From Hallerella succinigenes (GTDB taxonomy: Bacteria; Fibrobacterota; Fibrobacteria; Fibrobacterales; Fibrobacteraceae), in NCBI RefSeq assembly GCF_002797675.1, contig NZ_PGEX01000001.1, positions 186,001 through 250,000 on the forward strand: a DNA stretch of 64,000 nucleotides, in the 5' to 3' direction. The stretch's first letter is position 1, and each line of letters starts with the position of its first letter. Positions 48,994 to 57,975 of the stretch are shown here, piece after piece. The notes under the pieces are model-generated. The model was not told where the DNA came from. It was given only the letters and a program-made list of their open reading frames with translations, and searched no databases. Made by a program: the position numbers and the translations under genes.

Positions 48994-50897
48994 TAGTCAT
49001 CCGGGTTCGATGCACCAAGCACCTGTTCAAGAGTGGTAAGACCATCCAAAGCCTTCTGCAGACCATCCATACGCAGCGTGATCATGCCGCATTCCTTCAT
49101 GGCGATTTTCTTAATATCGTCACCGGAAGCGCGTTTCACAATCGCATTACGCACAGCTTCATTCGGTACGAGGAACTCATAAATACCGCAACGTCCCTTG
49201 TAACCGGAACCATCACAGTGTTCACAACCTCTGCCGTGGTAGAACTGCATATCCGGAGCGAGGTGCAATTCTTCACGGAGTTCCGGGGAAATGTCCACCG
49301 GTTCCTTACAGTGCTTACAAATACGGCGCACAAGACGCTGGGCAAGAATACCCTTCATCACGGTTGCGACAAGGAACGGTTCGAGGCCCATTTCCAGCAA
49401 ACGCGGGAACGATCCTGCGGAGTCGTTCGTATGGAGCGTACTGAACACCAAGTGGCCCGTCAAAGCCGCTTCGATAGCCATCGAAGATGTTTCCTTGTCA
49501 CGCATTTCACCGATCATAATCACGTCCGGGTCCTGGCGGAGCAGGGCGCGAATACCCGCGGCAAAGGTAAAGCCTGCGGCCACGTTGATCTGACCTTGGT
49601 TCACACCGTCAATATTCAATTCGACCGGGTCTTCCATCGTCGAAATGTTGATCGTGGGGTCGAGAATTTCACGAATAGAAGCGTAAAGCGTCGTAGACTT
49701 ACCGGAACCCGTAGGACCGGTCACGAGCACAATGCCGTTCGGAGAGTTGATCGCATCCTTGAACTGCTTGAACATCACAGGCGCAAAGCCCATATCCTTC
49801 AACGGGAACTGACCCGAATTCGGGTCCAGAATACGCATCACGATCTTTTCGCAAATGCCGCGCTTACGCAAAGAAACCGGGAAGGAACTCACACGCAAGT
49901 CGACTTCGCTTCCGCGGAAACGCACGGTAAAACGACCATCGAGCGGCTTACGCTTTTCTGCAATGTCCATCTTCGCAAGGAGCTTGATTCTCGAAAGAAT
50001 CTGGTTCATCAAACGGGCAGGAATTGGAGCCTGGACCTGGAGGTCACCATCGATACGGTAGCGGAGCTTGAGGAACGTTTCCTGCGGTTCCAGGTGAATA
50101 TCGGATGCGTGACGGGAAATCGCTTCTTGAATGAGCGAAGTCACGATCTTCACGACCTGCTGACCTTCTTCGTCCGTCAGTTCGGCTTCCTGAGTCTGTT
50201 CCGACTCGCGGTCCACTGTTTGCAGTTCTTCCGCCTCGTCTGCTTTCGCCTGATTCAGTAACGCTTCGAGGGAATTGCCCGACGCGGACATATAGGTGCG
50301 GTCGATGGCCGACATCACATCCTTTTCGCTCGCCATCACGATGTCCACTTCCATCTGGGACTTGAACTTCACGATGTCGATGACACGCACATTCGTCGGG
50401 TCCGTCATCGCGATCGTCAAAACGCGGTCCGTAAAGAACAGCGGAACGATCTTGTAGGTGCGGCAGACGTCTTCCGAAATCTTGTTGTGGGCTTCCGGGT
50501 CAATATTAAAGTTGGAAAGCTTTACGTACGGGACTTCGAACTGGGCAGAAAGAATTTCGACCAAGCGCTCTTCCGACATATAGCCGAGAGTCACAAGGGT
50601 ACGTCCCAAACGCTGTCCGGTTCTCTTCTGTTCTTCGAGAGCCTTGTTCAGCTGTTCTTCCGTAATAAATCCATGCTTCAACAGAAGTTCTCCGATACGC
50701 ATTCTTGTCGAATTGCGCATCTGAACACCGAGAATGTTCGTCAGGACTTCTTCGCTGACCATGCCGAGACGTACAAGAATCTTTGCAAGGGCAAGACCTG
50801 TGCGTTCATGCTCGCTCATCGCATGTTTCAGCTGATCTTCATCAATAACCCCCTGTCGTAGCAGGAGTTCACCAATCTTTGACGTTCCTTGACTCAT
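48993..50897 (-). CDS. pilB: Type IV pilus assembly / type II secretion ATPase (PilB/GspE)
   Basis: The 634-aa ATPase has two N-terminal MshEN-type repeats (IGELLLRQGVIDEDQLKHAM and IGELLLKHGFITEEQLNKAL) that in this family bind cyclic di-GMP, a linker, then the ATPase core: Walker A VTGPTGSGKSTTLYAS (about 394), Asp box TMEDPVELNIDGVNQ, Walker B DPDVIMIGEMRD, His box LVFSTLHTNDSAGSFPRLLE and the zinc-binding CKHC...CEHC pairs. It powers pilus extension or secretion. It is sandwiched between thiL (ATGA overlap) and pcrA. Confidence 0.93.
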   Translation of the reverse strand: MSQGTSKIGELLLRQGVIDEDQLKHAMSEHERTGLALAKILVRLGMVSEEVLTNILGVQMRNSTRMRIGELLLKHGFITEEQLNKALEEQKRTGQRLGRTLVTLGYMSEERLVEILSAQFEVPYVKLSNFNIDPEAHNKISEDVCRTYKIVPLFFTDRVLTIAMTDPTNVRVIDIVKFKSQMEVDIVMASEKDVMSAIDRTYMSASGNSLEALLNQAKADEAEELQTVDRESEQTQEAELTDEEGQQVVKIVTSLIQEAISRHASDIHLEPQETFLKLRYRIDGDLQVQAPIPARLMNQILSRIKLLAKMDIAEKRKPLDGRFTVRFRGSEVDLRVSSFPVSLRKRGICEKIVMRILDPNSGQFPLKDMGFAPVMFKQFKDAINSPNGIVLVTGPTGSGKSTTLYASIREILDPTINISTMEDPVELNIDGVNQGQINVAAGFTFAAGIRALLRQDPDVIMIGEMRDKETSSMAIEAALTGHLVFSTLHTNDSAGSFPRLLEMGLEPFLVATVMKGILAQRLVRRICKHCKEPVDISPELREELHLAPDMQFYHGRGCEHCDGSGYKGRCGIYEFLVPNEAVRNAIVKRASGDDIKKIAMKECGMITLRMDGLQKALDGLTTLEQVLGASNPDD

Positions 50898-51883
50898 AAA
50901 TGTGACCAGCAGTCCGCCTGTAGAGTTTCCACTTTTCCAGCCAAATTCCGAATTTCCACGCCCGAGCCTTCGAGCACTTCACCAACGGGATACACTGAAA
51001 GATTATTCTTTAAGAATATACTTTTTGAAAGGTCGCTTGTGAAAAGCAAACGGTAATCTTCACCGCCTTTTAACCAAAATTCTCGCACATCGACGCCATA
51101 CTTTTCGCTTAGGCGCAACGCACCGGGATGAATCGGCACACTTTTTTCGTCAATTCGGATCCTTACGCCCGAAGAGAGCGCCAAATGGTTCAATTCCGAA
51201 CTCATTCCGTCCGAAAGATCGATGCAGCCGCCCGAAACTCCGGCCTGTACAAGTTTCATGCCCATCCGTTCATCGATTTTGGGCGAAAGATGTTCGCGAA
51301 CTACATCCACCAAATCCGGATCGCTCTGCTTGCCGTGCAAAAAAGCCCAAAGGCCGGCACCGCTTGCTCCGAGAAAGCTCGAAACGTAAACCGTATCGCC
51401 GACTTTTGCACCCGAACGCTTTAAGGGTTCTCCCTCTGCCCGTCCGAGCAGCGTAACCGAGAACAGACCTTCCTTTGCCGCCACGACATCCCCGCCGATT
51501 AACGCAATACCTCGTTTTCGAAATCCGTCGGCAAAAGCCTTCGCCACTCGTTCCCGTGTTAATTTATCCCAACTCTGATTTACGCAAATGCCGAGCAAGG
51601 CGATCTTCGGTTCGCCGCCCATCGACGAAATATCCGACACATTCGAAACGATGCATTTTTCGACCGCCTGCTCCGGAGTCGACCAGTCCAAGCGAAAATG
51701 CGAATTTTCCGCCGACATATCCTTGGTCACGAGCCAACCGTCAAAAGCGGCACAATCATCCCCCGCTCCGAACCAAAAACGCGAATTTGGAGCGTTTTCA
51801 TCCATCGGAAGGGCGTCCGACAGTACCTTTTGAACAAAATCGAATTCCCCCAAAGGAGGAAAATGCAACGAAGAATGGGTCAT
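50894..51883 (-). CDS. thiL: Thiamine-monophosphate kinase
   Basis: The 329-aa enzyme shows ThiL motifs: GAGDDCAAFDGWLVTKDM (phosphate/Mg binding), VSNVSDISSMGGEPKIALL, GGDVVAAKEGLFSVTLLG, GCIDLSDGMSSELNHLAL and KGGEDYRLLFT. It phosphorylates thiamine monophosphate to the diphosphate cofactor. It is the first gene of the long minus-strand run, 38 bp from the divergent receiver-like gene, so the promoter must lie in or just before its 5' end. Confidence 0.93.
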   Translation of the reverse strand: MTHSSLHFPPLGEFDFVQKVLSDALPMDENAPNSRFWFGAGDDCAAFDGWLVTKDMSAENSHFRLDWSTPEQAVEKCIVSNVSDISSMGGEPKIALLGICVNQSWDKLTRERVAKAFADGFRKRGIALIGGDVVAAKEGLFSVTLLGRAEGEPLKRSGAKVGDTVYVSSFLGASGAGLWAFLHGKQSDPDLVDVVREHLSPKIDERMGMKLVQAGVSGGCIDLSDGMSSELNHLALSSGVRIRIDEKSVPIHPGALRLSEKYGVDVREFWLKGGEDYRLLFTSDLSKSIFLKNNLSVYPVGEVLEGSGVEIRNLAGKVETLQADCWSHL

Positions 51884-51921
51884 TTCTTAGAAAATCTAAC
51901 TTTTTTAGTTATTTTTAAGCC

Positions 51922-52356
51922 GTGGGACACATCTTTTTTATTTCAGACGACCGCGAGACGGATTTGACGGAGCTTGCCAATTGGACTCTCGATTGGATGC
52001 TTTCGCATGACATACCGGCGGATACAGCCATCTACACCTGCAAGGGAATCGAACAGGGTGAAGAGGCTTTGGACACTCCGCTTTCGCAAGGGGAATCCCC
52101 TGCGCTGATCGTCCTCGACCATGGAGTCAAGCCGACGAAGAAATCCATCGCATTCGGCAACCATTTACGCGATGCCATTCCGGAATCCTGGATTGTCGAA
52201 CTCGTTGAAAAAGATTACCCGGTTTCCAAAAAATCCGATGACGCCTTCTTTATGCCGAAGCCAATCCGCAAGGCGGAATGGGAAGATGTCCTTCAACACG
52301 TATTTGTCGAAGCCGGTTCGCCGCAGTGGTCGAACGTCTCCTCCTTCCGTCCTTAA
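51922..52356 (+). CDS. Response-regulator receiver-like protein
   Basis: The 144-aa protein begins with GTG 51922. Its layout resembles a CheY-type receiver: acidic pair in FISDDRET, putative phospho-Asp in LIVLDHGVKP and conserved Lys in FFMPKPIRKAEWEDVL. There is no output domain. The match is structural in feel and weak in sequence, so a degenerate receiver is equally possible. No histidine kinase is adjacent. The TIM-barrel gene follows after 4 bp and may be co-transcribed. Confidence 0.55.
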   Translation: MGHIFFISDDRETDLTELANWTLDWMLSHDIPADTAIYTCKGIEQGEEALDTPLSQGESPALIVLDHGVKPTKKSIAFGNHLRDAIPESWIVELVEKDYPVSKKSDDAFFMPKPIRKAEWEDVLQHVFVEAGSPQWSNVSSFRP

Positions 52357-52360
52357 AATC

Positions 52361-53335
52361 ATGAAAAAAGGTATCGCCTATTTCGGTGTCCGCAATCCAG
52401 AACGAGCTGTAGAAGATCTTCGGGAAATCCGCGACGCCGGTTTTACGCATGTTCTGCACACCTGGTCCGAAGAAGACGAACAGTATTATCCGAAGACGAT
52501 GAAGGAAATCATCGAGAAGTCTGTCGAACTCGGACTGAATGTTTACGTCAATCCTTGGGGAATCGGGCGCGTCTTCGGCGGAGAAGCCTATTCGGAACTC
52601 ACCGCCCGCAATCACGACATGTGCCAGGTCTCGCTCGACGGCAAAACATCTGTCGCCGCATGCCCGAACCATCCGGAGTTCCGCGCATACATGCACCGTT
52701 GGATTGCAAGCGTTTGCGACTCTCAGGTCGAAACCATCTTTTGGGATGAGCCGCACTTTTACTTTGAAAAAGGCAAGCTCGAAAACTGGGCATGCCTCTG
52801 TCCGCACTGCAAAAAAAAATTCCGTATCCGCTACAACCACGAGATGCCTGCGGAAATGACGGAAGAAGTCCAAAAATTCAGGGAAGATTCCCTGGTGGAT
52901 TTCCTCGCCGAAATGACCGCCGACGTACACGCGCGCGGAAAGCGCAACTGCGTATGCATGTTACCGCCGTGGTTCCCCGCGGGACTCGACGACTGGGATC
53001 AGATAGCAAAGCTCGATTCCGTTGACGAAATCGCCTGCGACCCTTATTGGGAGCGTGGAGCCTTGGAAGAATCCGTGCAGAAGCATTATGCGGAAACCTC
53101 CAAGCGTATTTTCGAAATCGCAAAGAAATACGGCAAAGAACCGCAGATGTGGATCAAGAATTACCAGATTGAAAAAGGTCGCGAAAAAGACATCGCTATC
53201 GCGACAGAAGAAGCCCGCAAAGCGGGCATCCTGAACATTTTTGCGTGGTCCTACCGCGGAAACGCATACCTTTCCTCTCTCGCGTCCGACGATCCGGATG
53301 CGGTCTGGAAAACTCAGATCCAAGCCTTAAAATAA
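52361..53335 (+). CDS. Putative TIM-barrel protein, glycoside hydrolase-like
   Basis: The 324-aa cytoplasmic protein (no signal peptide) starts KKGIAYFGVRNPERAVEDLR and alternates strands and helices as in a (beta/alpha)8 barrel: FTHVLHTWSEEDEQYYPKT, LNVYVNPWGIGRVFGGEAYS, ETIFWDEPHFYF (WDEP is a likely catalytic or binding site at a strand end), DEIACDPYW and ILNIFAWSYRG. A CLCPHCKKKF cluster might bind zinc. Such sequences resemble uncharacterised glycosidase-like proteins. The substrate is unknown. Confidence 0.6.
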   Translation: MKKGIAYFGVRNPERAVEDLREIRDAGFTHVLHTWSEEDEQYYPKTMKEIIEKSVELGLNVYVNPWGIGRVFGGEAYSELTARNHDMCQVSLDGKTSVAACPNHPEFRAYMHRWIASVCDSQVETIFWDEPHFYFEKGKLENWACLCPHCKKKFRIRYNHEMPAEMTEEVQKFREDSLVDFLAEMTADVHARGKRNCVCMLPPWFPAGLDDWDQIAKLDSVDEIACDPYWERGALEESVQKHYAETSKRIFEIAKKYGKEPQMWIKNYQIEKGREKDIAIATEEARKAGILNIFAWSYRGNAYLSSLASDDPDAVWKTQIQALK

Positions 53336-53387
53336 GCTCGCAACGCGAGCCGAATGGAGAGACGGACGGCGCGCGCAGCAAGAACTT

Positions 53388-54095
53388 TTATTCAGCCGGC
53401 GCAGCGTCCACTTCATCCGGATTCGTCACGCGGACTTCGATGCGGCGGTTCTGCTTTCTGCCTTCTTCGGTATCATTCGAAGCCTTCGGACGGGAGTAGC
53501 CGTAACCGATTGCAGTCACGCGGTCTTTGGAAATTCCCTTACTGATCATGTAATCACGGACGCTGTTCGCACGGTCTTCGGAAAGCTTCTGGTTATATTC
53601 TTCGCCACCTTCCGAACTTGTGTGACCTTCGATTTCCACCTTCGCCTTTGCATTCTTTTTAAGACCTGCGATAGTCTTGTCGAGGGTTGCAAGCGTCGAC
53701 GGCACAAGTTCCGCACTGCCCACCTTAAAAGAAACTCCCTGGAGTTCTGCACGAGTATCGTCAAAGGCGACATTTACCGAACCGTAGCTTGCACGCGGGG
53801 AAACATACGGTGTCTCACCGCATTCAAACGGACCTGTCAAGCTTTCACAAAGAATCTGGTAAGAATCTTCTCGCGGAATCAAAAAAGAAACTTCACCGTA
53901 GCCATTCGTCTTGACCGTTACTTTGTTCTTCGGGTTCTTTTTGCCGACAAAAGTCAAAGTCTTGTTCTTTTGAGGAACATCGTCAAAATTCGTGTACGAA
54001 ATGTTCAAAACGGCGTGCGTCTTGTTCGGAGCGAGATCTTTCGCCGCCGCAAAGGCGAATGTGGCAAGGGCGGTCAAAGCAATCAAACGATTCAT
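53388..54095 (-). CDS. OmpA-family peptidoglycan-associated protein
   Basis: The 235-aa protein has a signal peptide (LIALTALATFAFAAA), a beta-sandwich-like N-terminal domain (about 25-110) and a C-terminal OmpA domain (about 118-225) with VEIEGHTSSEGGEEYNQKLS, EDRANSVRDYMISKGI, VTAIGYGYSRP and NRRIEVRV, which bind diaminopimelate in peptidoglycan. No transmembrane barrel or lipobox is present, so it is probably a soluble periplasmic or surface-linked OmpA-like protein. GGGAG lies before ATG 54095. It converges on the TIM-barrel gene. Confidence 0.9.
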   Translation of the reverse strand: MNRLIALTALATFAFAAAKDLAPNKTHAVLNISYTNFDDVPQKNKTLTFVGKKNPKNKVTVKTNGYGEVSFLIPREDSYQILCESLTGPFECGETPYVSPRASYGSVNVAFDDTRAELQGVSFKVGSAELVPSTLATLDKTIAGLKKNAKAKVEIEGHTSSEGGEEYNQKLSEDRANSVRDYMISKGISKDRVTAIGYGYSRPKASNDTEEGRKQNRRIEVRVTNPDEVDAAPAE

Positions 54096-54269
54096 TCGGG
54101 TTCTCCCATTTTAACTTTCCCTCGTAATCTAATAAAAACGCGCGGATTTTTTAGAATTGCAATCGTTTAAACAGAAACTCAAGCGTTGAGAAGCAGGACT
54201 TTTGAACTTTTTAACCTTTAGAAGGGCTCGGCTTTTTAATAAATTTTGCTCGCAATTTAAGGAGTTGGT

Positions 54270-55283
54270 ATGAAATCGAAATTTCTCAAGGCAACGATCG
54301 CCCTCACGATCGCACTTTCCGCAACCTCTTTTGCTGCCGAAGACAACTTCGCTCTCAAGGGCAACATTCAGACTCAAGCTACCGCCAACAACGAAGACGA
54401 TGGCCTCAAGTCCTTCTGGTTCCGCGCTAACGTGGGCGGCATGTACAAGTCCGAAAGCTTTGACGCTCAGGTGATGCTCCGTATTTTTGGGCCGCACTTC
54501 GGCAACACCATCGACGGAAAAAGCTATGACAAGATTCTCGCCGATCTCTACTGGGCAAATTACAAGTATTCTTTGGGCGATCACAAAGTGAACCTCAAGC
54601 TCGGTCACTGGAAGACGGACTGGTCCCAGTCTACAAACTTCGGTACCTATATCGACAAGGCGATCGGAACTCGCGGATTCATGATGCGCGATTATTCCCA
54701 TGACGCCTTTGAACTCGGCTGGAACTACGGTCCGTCCGCCTTCAAGGCAATGCTCGGAACAACCGACAACAAGTTCAGCACGGGCTATGTCCGTGTCGAA
54801 GAACGTGTCAAGTTCTGCTTCCCGCTCGAACTCGCTGCCGCATACCGCGTGAACGCTCTCGATGCGATGACAAAAGCGGCAACCCAAACGCACCGCATCG
54901 CCGGCTACCTTTCTTATTCCTTCATCCAGAATCTTCGTCTCTATGGAGAAATCGCTTACCTCAAAACGACGACCGATAGCGACGTGAATGCTGCCTCCGT
55001 CAAAGCGGGTACCGCCGTGAAGCCGGAATACGCCCAGGGTTCGGAACACCTTCCGTTCTACGTCGGCGTGGAAATCCCGACCGCAGGCATTCTCGACCAC
55101 TTGATGTTCGAAATGGAACACATCGGAAACCGCGACGAAATCAATGCGGATGCAGACGATTTCGCATGGACTGTCGCCTTCGTGAAGTCTTACGGACGCA
55201 CCAAGGCTCAGCTCAACGTCTACAGCGAAAAGGAACTCGACGACGTCGGCGTAGCACTCCGCTTCACCACGACCATCAAGTAA
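54270..55283 (+). CDS. Putative outer-membrane porin-like protein
   Basis: The 337-aa protein has a clear signal peptide (FLKATIALTIALSATSFAAE) and strands typical of a barrel (LKGNIQTQATANNEDDGLKS, NLKLGHWKTDWSQSTNFGTY, HRIAGYLSYSFIQNLRLYGE), ending FTTTIK. AAGGAG lies before ATG 54270. Codon use is strongly biased, implying high expression. I do not recognise the family. It lies tail-to-tail with the zinc transporter ATPase gene, with a dispersed repeat between them. Confidence 0.7.
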   Translation: MKSKFLKATIALTIALSATSFAAEDNFALKGNIQTQATANNEDDGLKSFWFRANVGGMYKSESFDAQVMLRIFGPHFGNTIDGKSYDKILADLYWANYKYSLGDHKVNLKLGHWKTDWSQSTNFGTYIDKAIGTRGFMMRDYSHDAFELGWNYGPSAFKAMLGTTDNKFSTGYVRVEERVKFCFPLELAAAYRVNALDAMTKAATQTHRIAGYLSYSFIQNLRLYGEIAYLKTTTDSDVNAASVKAGTAVKPEYAQGSEHLPFYVGVEIPTAGILDHLMFEMEHIGNRDEINADADDFAWTVAFVKSYGRTKAQLNVYSEKELDDVGVALRFTTTIK

Positions 55284-55312
55284 TTTTTCAAAACTTTGAC
55301 ACTATGGAATCT

Positions 55313-55352
55313 CATTGCGAGACCCATAGGGTCGTAGCCATCTCGATGACAC
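55313..55352. repeat. Dispersed palindromic repeat between convergent genes
   Basis: TCATTGCGAGACCCATAGGG...CATCTCGATGACA forms an imperfect hairpin (TCATTGCGAGA against the TCTCGATGA side) and belongs to the same TCATTGCGAG family seen at 23468-23496. It borders the last codons of the znuC gene and may act as a bidirectional terminator. Confidence 0.55.
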
Positions 55353-55354
55353 AG

Positions 55355-56095
55355 TCAGTGAGAATGATGCGTACCGAGTACGCGGTGCGGAACGCCGTGG
55401 GCAATTAAGTCCACTTCGCAGCCGTACATGCCCTGCACCATCTCCGGCGTAATCTGCGAACCTGAATGGAAATGCACCGAGCGATTCACACAGGCGACGC
55501 TCTTCACATGATTCGAAAGCACCATCAGATCGTGACTCACAATCACGATCGTCATCTTCGCATTCAGCTCCGCCAGTAGCTCGTACAGATCTTCCTGGCC
55601 CTGCGCATCGATATTGCTCGAAGGCTCATCCAAAAAAAGAATTTGCGGATCAGAGACGAGGGCGCGAGCGATCAGCACACGCTGACGTTCACCGCCTGAA
55701 AGCTCGCCCAGTCTACGACCGGCAAAGCTTTCCATCTTCACCGTTTCCAGAGCTTCCTTTACTTTCGAAGGATTCGGTTTGCAGTGCGGAAGTCCCATCG
55801 AAACTGTTTCTTCCACGGTGATCGGGAATTCCAGGTTATGATTGGTATTCTGCGGTACATAGCCAACCGAAACCTTTCTCGAAGGCATCTTTCTTCCAAA
55901 AAGGCGCACATCCCCTTCGGAGGGTTTCAAAAGCCCCACGATAAGCTTCATCAGCGTGCTTTTTCCGCCACCGTTCGGCCCGATGATCGCAAGAAAGTCT
56001 CCTGCTTCCACGGTGAAGTTAACATTCGAAAGGACAGGCGCCTTTTCGTAGGCAAAACTTAAATTGCGAACTTCGATCGCTGGGAACGGATTCAC
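55355..56095 (-). CDS. znuC: Metal (zinc/manganese) ABC transporter ATPase
   Basis: The 246-aa ABC ATPase has Walker A GPNGGGKSTLMKLI, Q-loop GYVPQNTNHNLEFPIT, signature LSGGERQRVLIARA, Walker B ILFLDEPSSNID and VSHD. PQxxxxxxxFPITVEETVSMG is typical of the ZnuC/MntB group. It overlaps znuA by four bases. The expected permease (ZnuB) does not follow: the next sequence is a repeat and a convergent porin-like gene. Confidence 0.9.
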   Translation of the reverse strand: MNPFPAIEVRNLSFAYEKAPVLSNVNFTVEAGDFLAIIGPNGGGKSTLMKLIVGLLKPSEGDVRLFGRKMPSRKVSVGYVPQNTNHNLEFPITVEETVSMGLPHCKPNPSKVKEALETVKMESFAGRRLGELSGGERQRVLIARALVSDPQILFLDEPSSNIDAQGQEDLYELLAELNAKMTIVIVSHDLMVLSNHVKSVACVNRSVHFHSGSQITPEMVQGMYGCEVDLIAHGVPHRVLGTHHSH

Positions 56096-56946
56096 TTGGA
56101 ACTCTCCGAAATCGCCGAAATGAACTTTTGCAATTCCTTTTCAAAGTCGAAAGCGAGCGGATCGATTGAAACGATCTTCGCCTGGATTTCACGTGAAAGC
56201 GATTCCACGGCACGACGGCTAAACTGGGGTTGCACAAAGACCGTTTTCACCTGATGTTCCTTGGCAATATGCACAAGCTTCTGCATGTCGCGCGGCTTCG
56301 GTTCCTTGCCGTGCACTTCGACCGCAATCTGCTTTAAGCCGTAATCGCGGGCCATGTATCCATAGGACGGGTGGAACACGATGAACGTGCGACGGTCTTC
56401 CGAAAGAGCCTTTGTCGCTTCGGTAAACTTCACGTCCAGATCAGAAAGGCGCTTGGAAAATTTTTCAAGGTTCGTGCGGTAAACGCCTGCATGCAGCCCG
56501 TCCAATTCGACGAGAGCCGAGCATACATTCGAAGCGATCAAGATCGCCATTCGCGGAGAATTCCAAATATGTGGATCGAGTTCTTCGCCATGTTCATGAA
56601 CGTGTTCGTGCGCTTCCTCATTCATCCACGAAACACCCTGGGAAATATCCACGATGCGGATATTCTTGTTCACGCCCAGAAAACGCGGACGCCAAGCCTT
56701 GTCGAGTCCCGATCCATCGCTCAAATACAGCGAAGCCTTGGAAAAGGCGCGCAGCGTATTCGGCTTCGGTTCAAATAAATGCGGATTCGCATTCGGCGGA
56801 ACGAGAGTCACTACATCCGCATTTTCCCCTGCGATTTCCTGCACAATCTTTGCATACGGCGCAAGCGTCACCGCCACCGAAAGCTTCGGTTCCGCAAACA
56901 GGAAAGACGCACAAGCAAGAATCAGAATGGAAATCAAACGCATCAT
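56092..56946 (-). CDS. znuA: Zinc-type ABC transporter substrate-binding protein
   Basis: The 284-aa protein has a signal peptide (LISILILACASFLFAEP), then ZnuA features: TLAPYAKIVQEIAGENADVV, VPPNANPHLFEPKPNTL (metal ligand His), a His-rich loop EEAHEHVHEHGEELDPHIWN (typical of zinc importers), FHPSYGYMARDYGL (ligand His) and a late VSIDPLAFDFE. ATG 56946 is preferred for its upstream AGGA; the longer frame lacks a signal peptide start. It delivers Zn2+ to the ABC transporter. No clear Zur box is visible. Confidence 0.9.
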   Translation of the reverse strand: MMRLISILILACASFLFAEPKLSVAVTLAPYAKIVQEIAGENADVVTLVPPNANPHLFEPKPNTLRAFSKASLYLSDGSGLDKAWRPRFLGVNKNIRIVDISQGVSWMNEEAHEHVHEHGEELDPHIWNSPRMAILIASNVCSALVELDGLHAGVYRTNLEKFSKRLSDLDVKFTEATKALSEDRRTFIVFHPSYGYMARDYGLKQIAVEVHGKEPKPRDMQKLVHIAKEHQVKTVFVQPQFSRRAVESLSREIQAKIVSIDPLAFDFEKELQKFISAISESSK

Positions 56947-57000
56947 GAACATTCCTACAAATTGTTCAGCCCAATATACAAAATCGAGAACCGCTTTCAA

Positions 57001-57030
57001 ATGCAAAAAGTCCCGCCGGGGCGGGACTTT
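57001..57030 (-). terminator. Intrinsic terminator after the LPP20-like gene
   Basis: AAAGTCCCGCC (57007-57017) and GGCGGGACTTT (57020-57030) form an 11-bp stem with a two-base loop; on the minus strand it runs into TTTTT. Confidence 0.9.
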
Positions 57031-57048
57031 CAAGCTTTTTCAAAGGAA

Positions 57049-57630
57049 TTACTTCTTCTGCACTTCCGCCTTGTACTTTTCGGCGGCTTCGTCCATGCGC
57101 TTCTGCATATCGGCACTCTGAGCGCGGAGCATGAATTCCTGATTTTCTTCTGCGGACTTCTGCATGGCGGCGGCGAGCTTCGCCGGATCCATCGCCACAA
57201 GGACGTAAATCTTGTACTGACCGCTTTCCTCGTTGAACTGGGTGATGGTGCGAATGACATTTGCCCCGACCAGTTCCTGCTGCGTATATTCGTTCGCCTT
57301 TTCTTCCCAGATTTTAAGCGCCTTACCGTCGACGTTCTTGCCGTACTGTTCCTTGTAGCGGTTCACCTGAGTCTTCGTCGCTTCTGCAAGGGCGGCACGG
57401 GCTTCATCCGCGGCCTGCGTACGTGCGATCATCTCATCGTTCGAAACGGCCATGCCGACCGCAGACGGGATATCCTTTTCCGCAAGTTCCGCCTTGTATT
57501 TTTCAAGTTCCGAAGCCGGAGTTTCTACCGTCTTGAATCCGCCTTCCGAAGCCTTCTGCGCCGAGCTCGCGCAAGCTGCAAACATCATGGCACAGGCGCA
57601 AGCGAGCATCCAACCAAACATTCTCTTCAT
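57049..57630 (-). CDS. LPP20-like lipoprotein
   Basis: The 193-aa protein has a lipoprotein signal (ACACAMMFAACAS, lipobox FAAC, Cys20). The mature part has AEKDIPSAVGMAVSNDEMIA, RTQAADEARAALAEATKTQV, a LVGANVIRTITQF strand and YKIYVLVAMDPAKLAAAMQ, which is the pattern of LPP20/FlgP-type lipoproteins. The C-terminus is helical. GGAGAG lies before ATG 57630. The function is unknown; terminators on both sides make it a single-gene unit. Confidence 0.75.
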   Translation of the reverse strand: MKRMFGWMLACACAMMFAACASSAQKASEGGFKTVETPASELEKYKAELAEKDIPSAVGMAVSNDEMIARTQAADEARAALAEATKTQVNRYKEQYGKNVDGKALKIWEEKANEYTQQELVGANVIRTITQFNEESGQYKIYVLVAMDPAKLAAAMQKSAEENQEFMLRAQSADMQKRMDEAAEKYKAEVQKK

Positions 57631-57665
57631 AAAGCTCTCCTTTCCTACTAGAGTTTTTCTTAAAA

Positions 57666-57703
57666 ATACAAAAAAGAGCCGGATAGAACATCCAGCTCTT
57701 TTT
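57666..57703 (-). terminator. Terminator of the rplU-rpmA operon
   Basis: AAAAAGAGCCGGAT (57671-57684) pairs ATCCAGCTCTTTTT (57690-57703) with one mismatch and runs into T residues on the minus strand, right after rpmA. Confidence 0.88.
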
Positions 57704-57718
57704 AAAGACTTGTCAGCC

Positions 57719-57973
57719 TTACGATTCCGGATAGACCGAAACCTTCTGACGACCAGCGTTTTGTTCGAACTTGACCTTGCCATCAACGAGAGAGAACAAG
57801 GTGAAATCCTTGCCCATGCTAACGTTGTTGCCCGGGTGGAAATGAGAACCACGCTGACGAACGATGATGCCACCGGCCTTCACCGTTTCACCTGCATACT
57901 TCTTCACGCCGAGGTATTTCGCATTGGAATCGCGGCCGTTACGAACGGAGCCTTGACCTTTCTTGTGAGCCAT
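57719..57973 (-). CDS. rpmA: 50S ribosomal protein L27
   Basis: The 84-aa protein is complete L27: [20 protein letters not shown], then [20 protein letters not shown] and DGKVKFE. The N-terminus starts directly with AHKKGQGS, so no leader peptide of the Firmicutes type needs removal. GGAGG precedes ATG 57973; rplU is two bases upstream. Confidence 0.98.
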   Translation of the reverse strand: MAHKKGQGSVRNGRDSNAKYLGVKKYAGETVKAGGIIVRQRGSHFHPGNNVSMGKDFTLFSLVDGKVKFEQNAGRQKVSVYPES

Positions 57974-57975
57974 TA

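Noticed and set aside
49218-50261. 347-codon plus-strand open frame
   Set aside because: Antisense to pilB; no ribosome site and composition of a reverse-strand shadow.
54129-55121. 330-codon minus-strand open frame
   Set aside because: Antisense to the porin-like gene, which has a signal peptide, ribosome site and strong codon bias.
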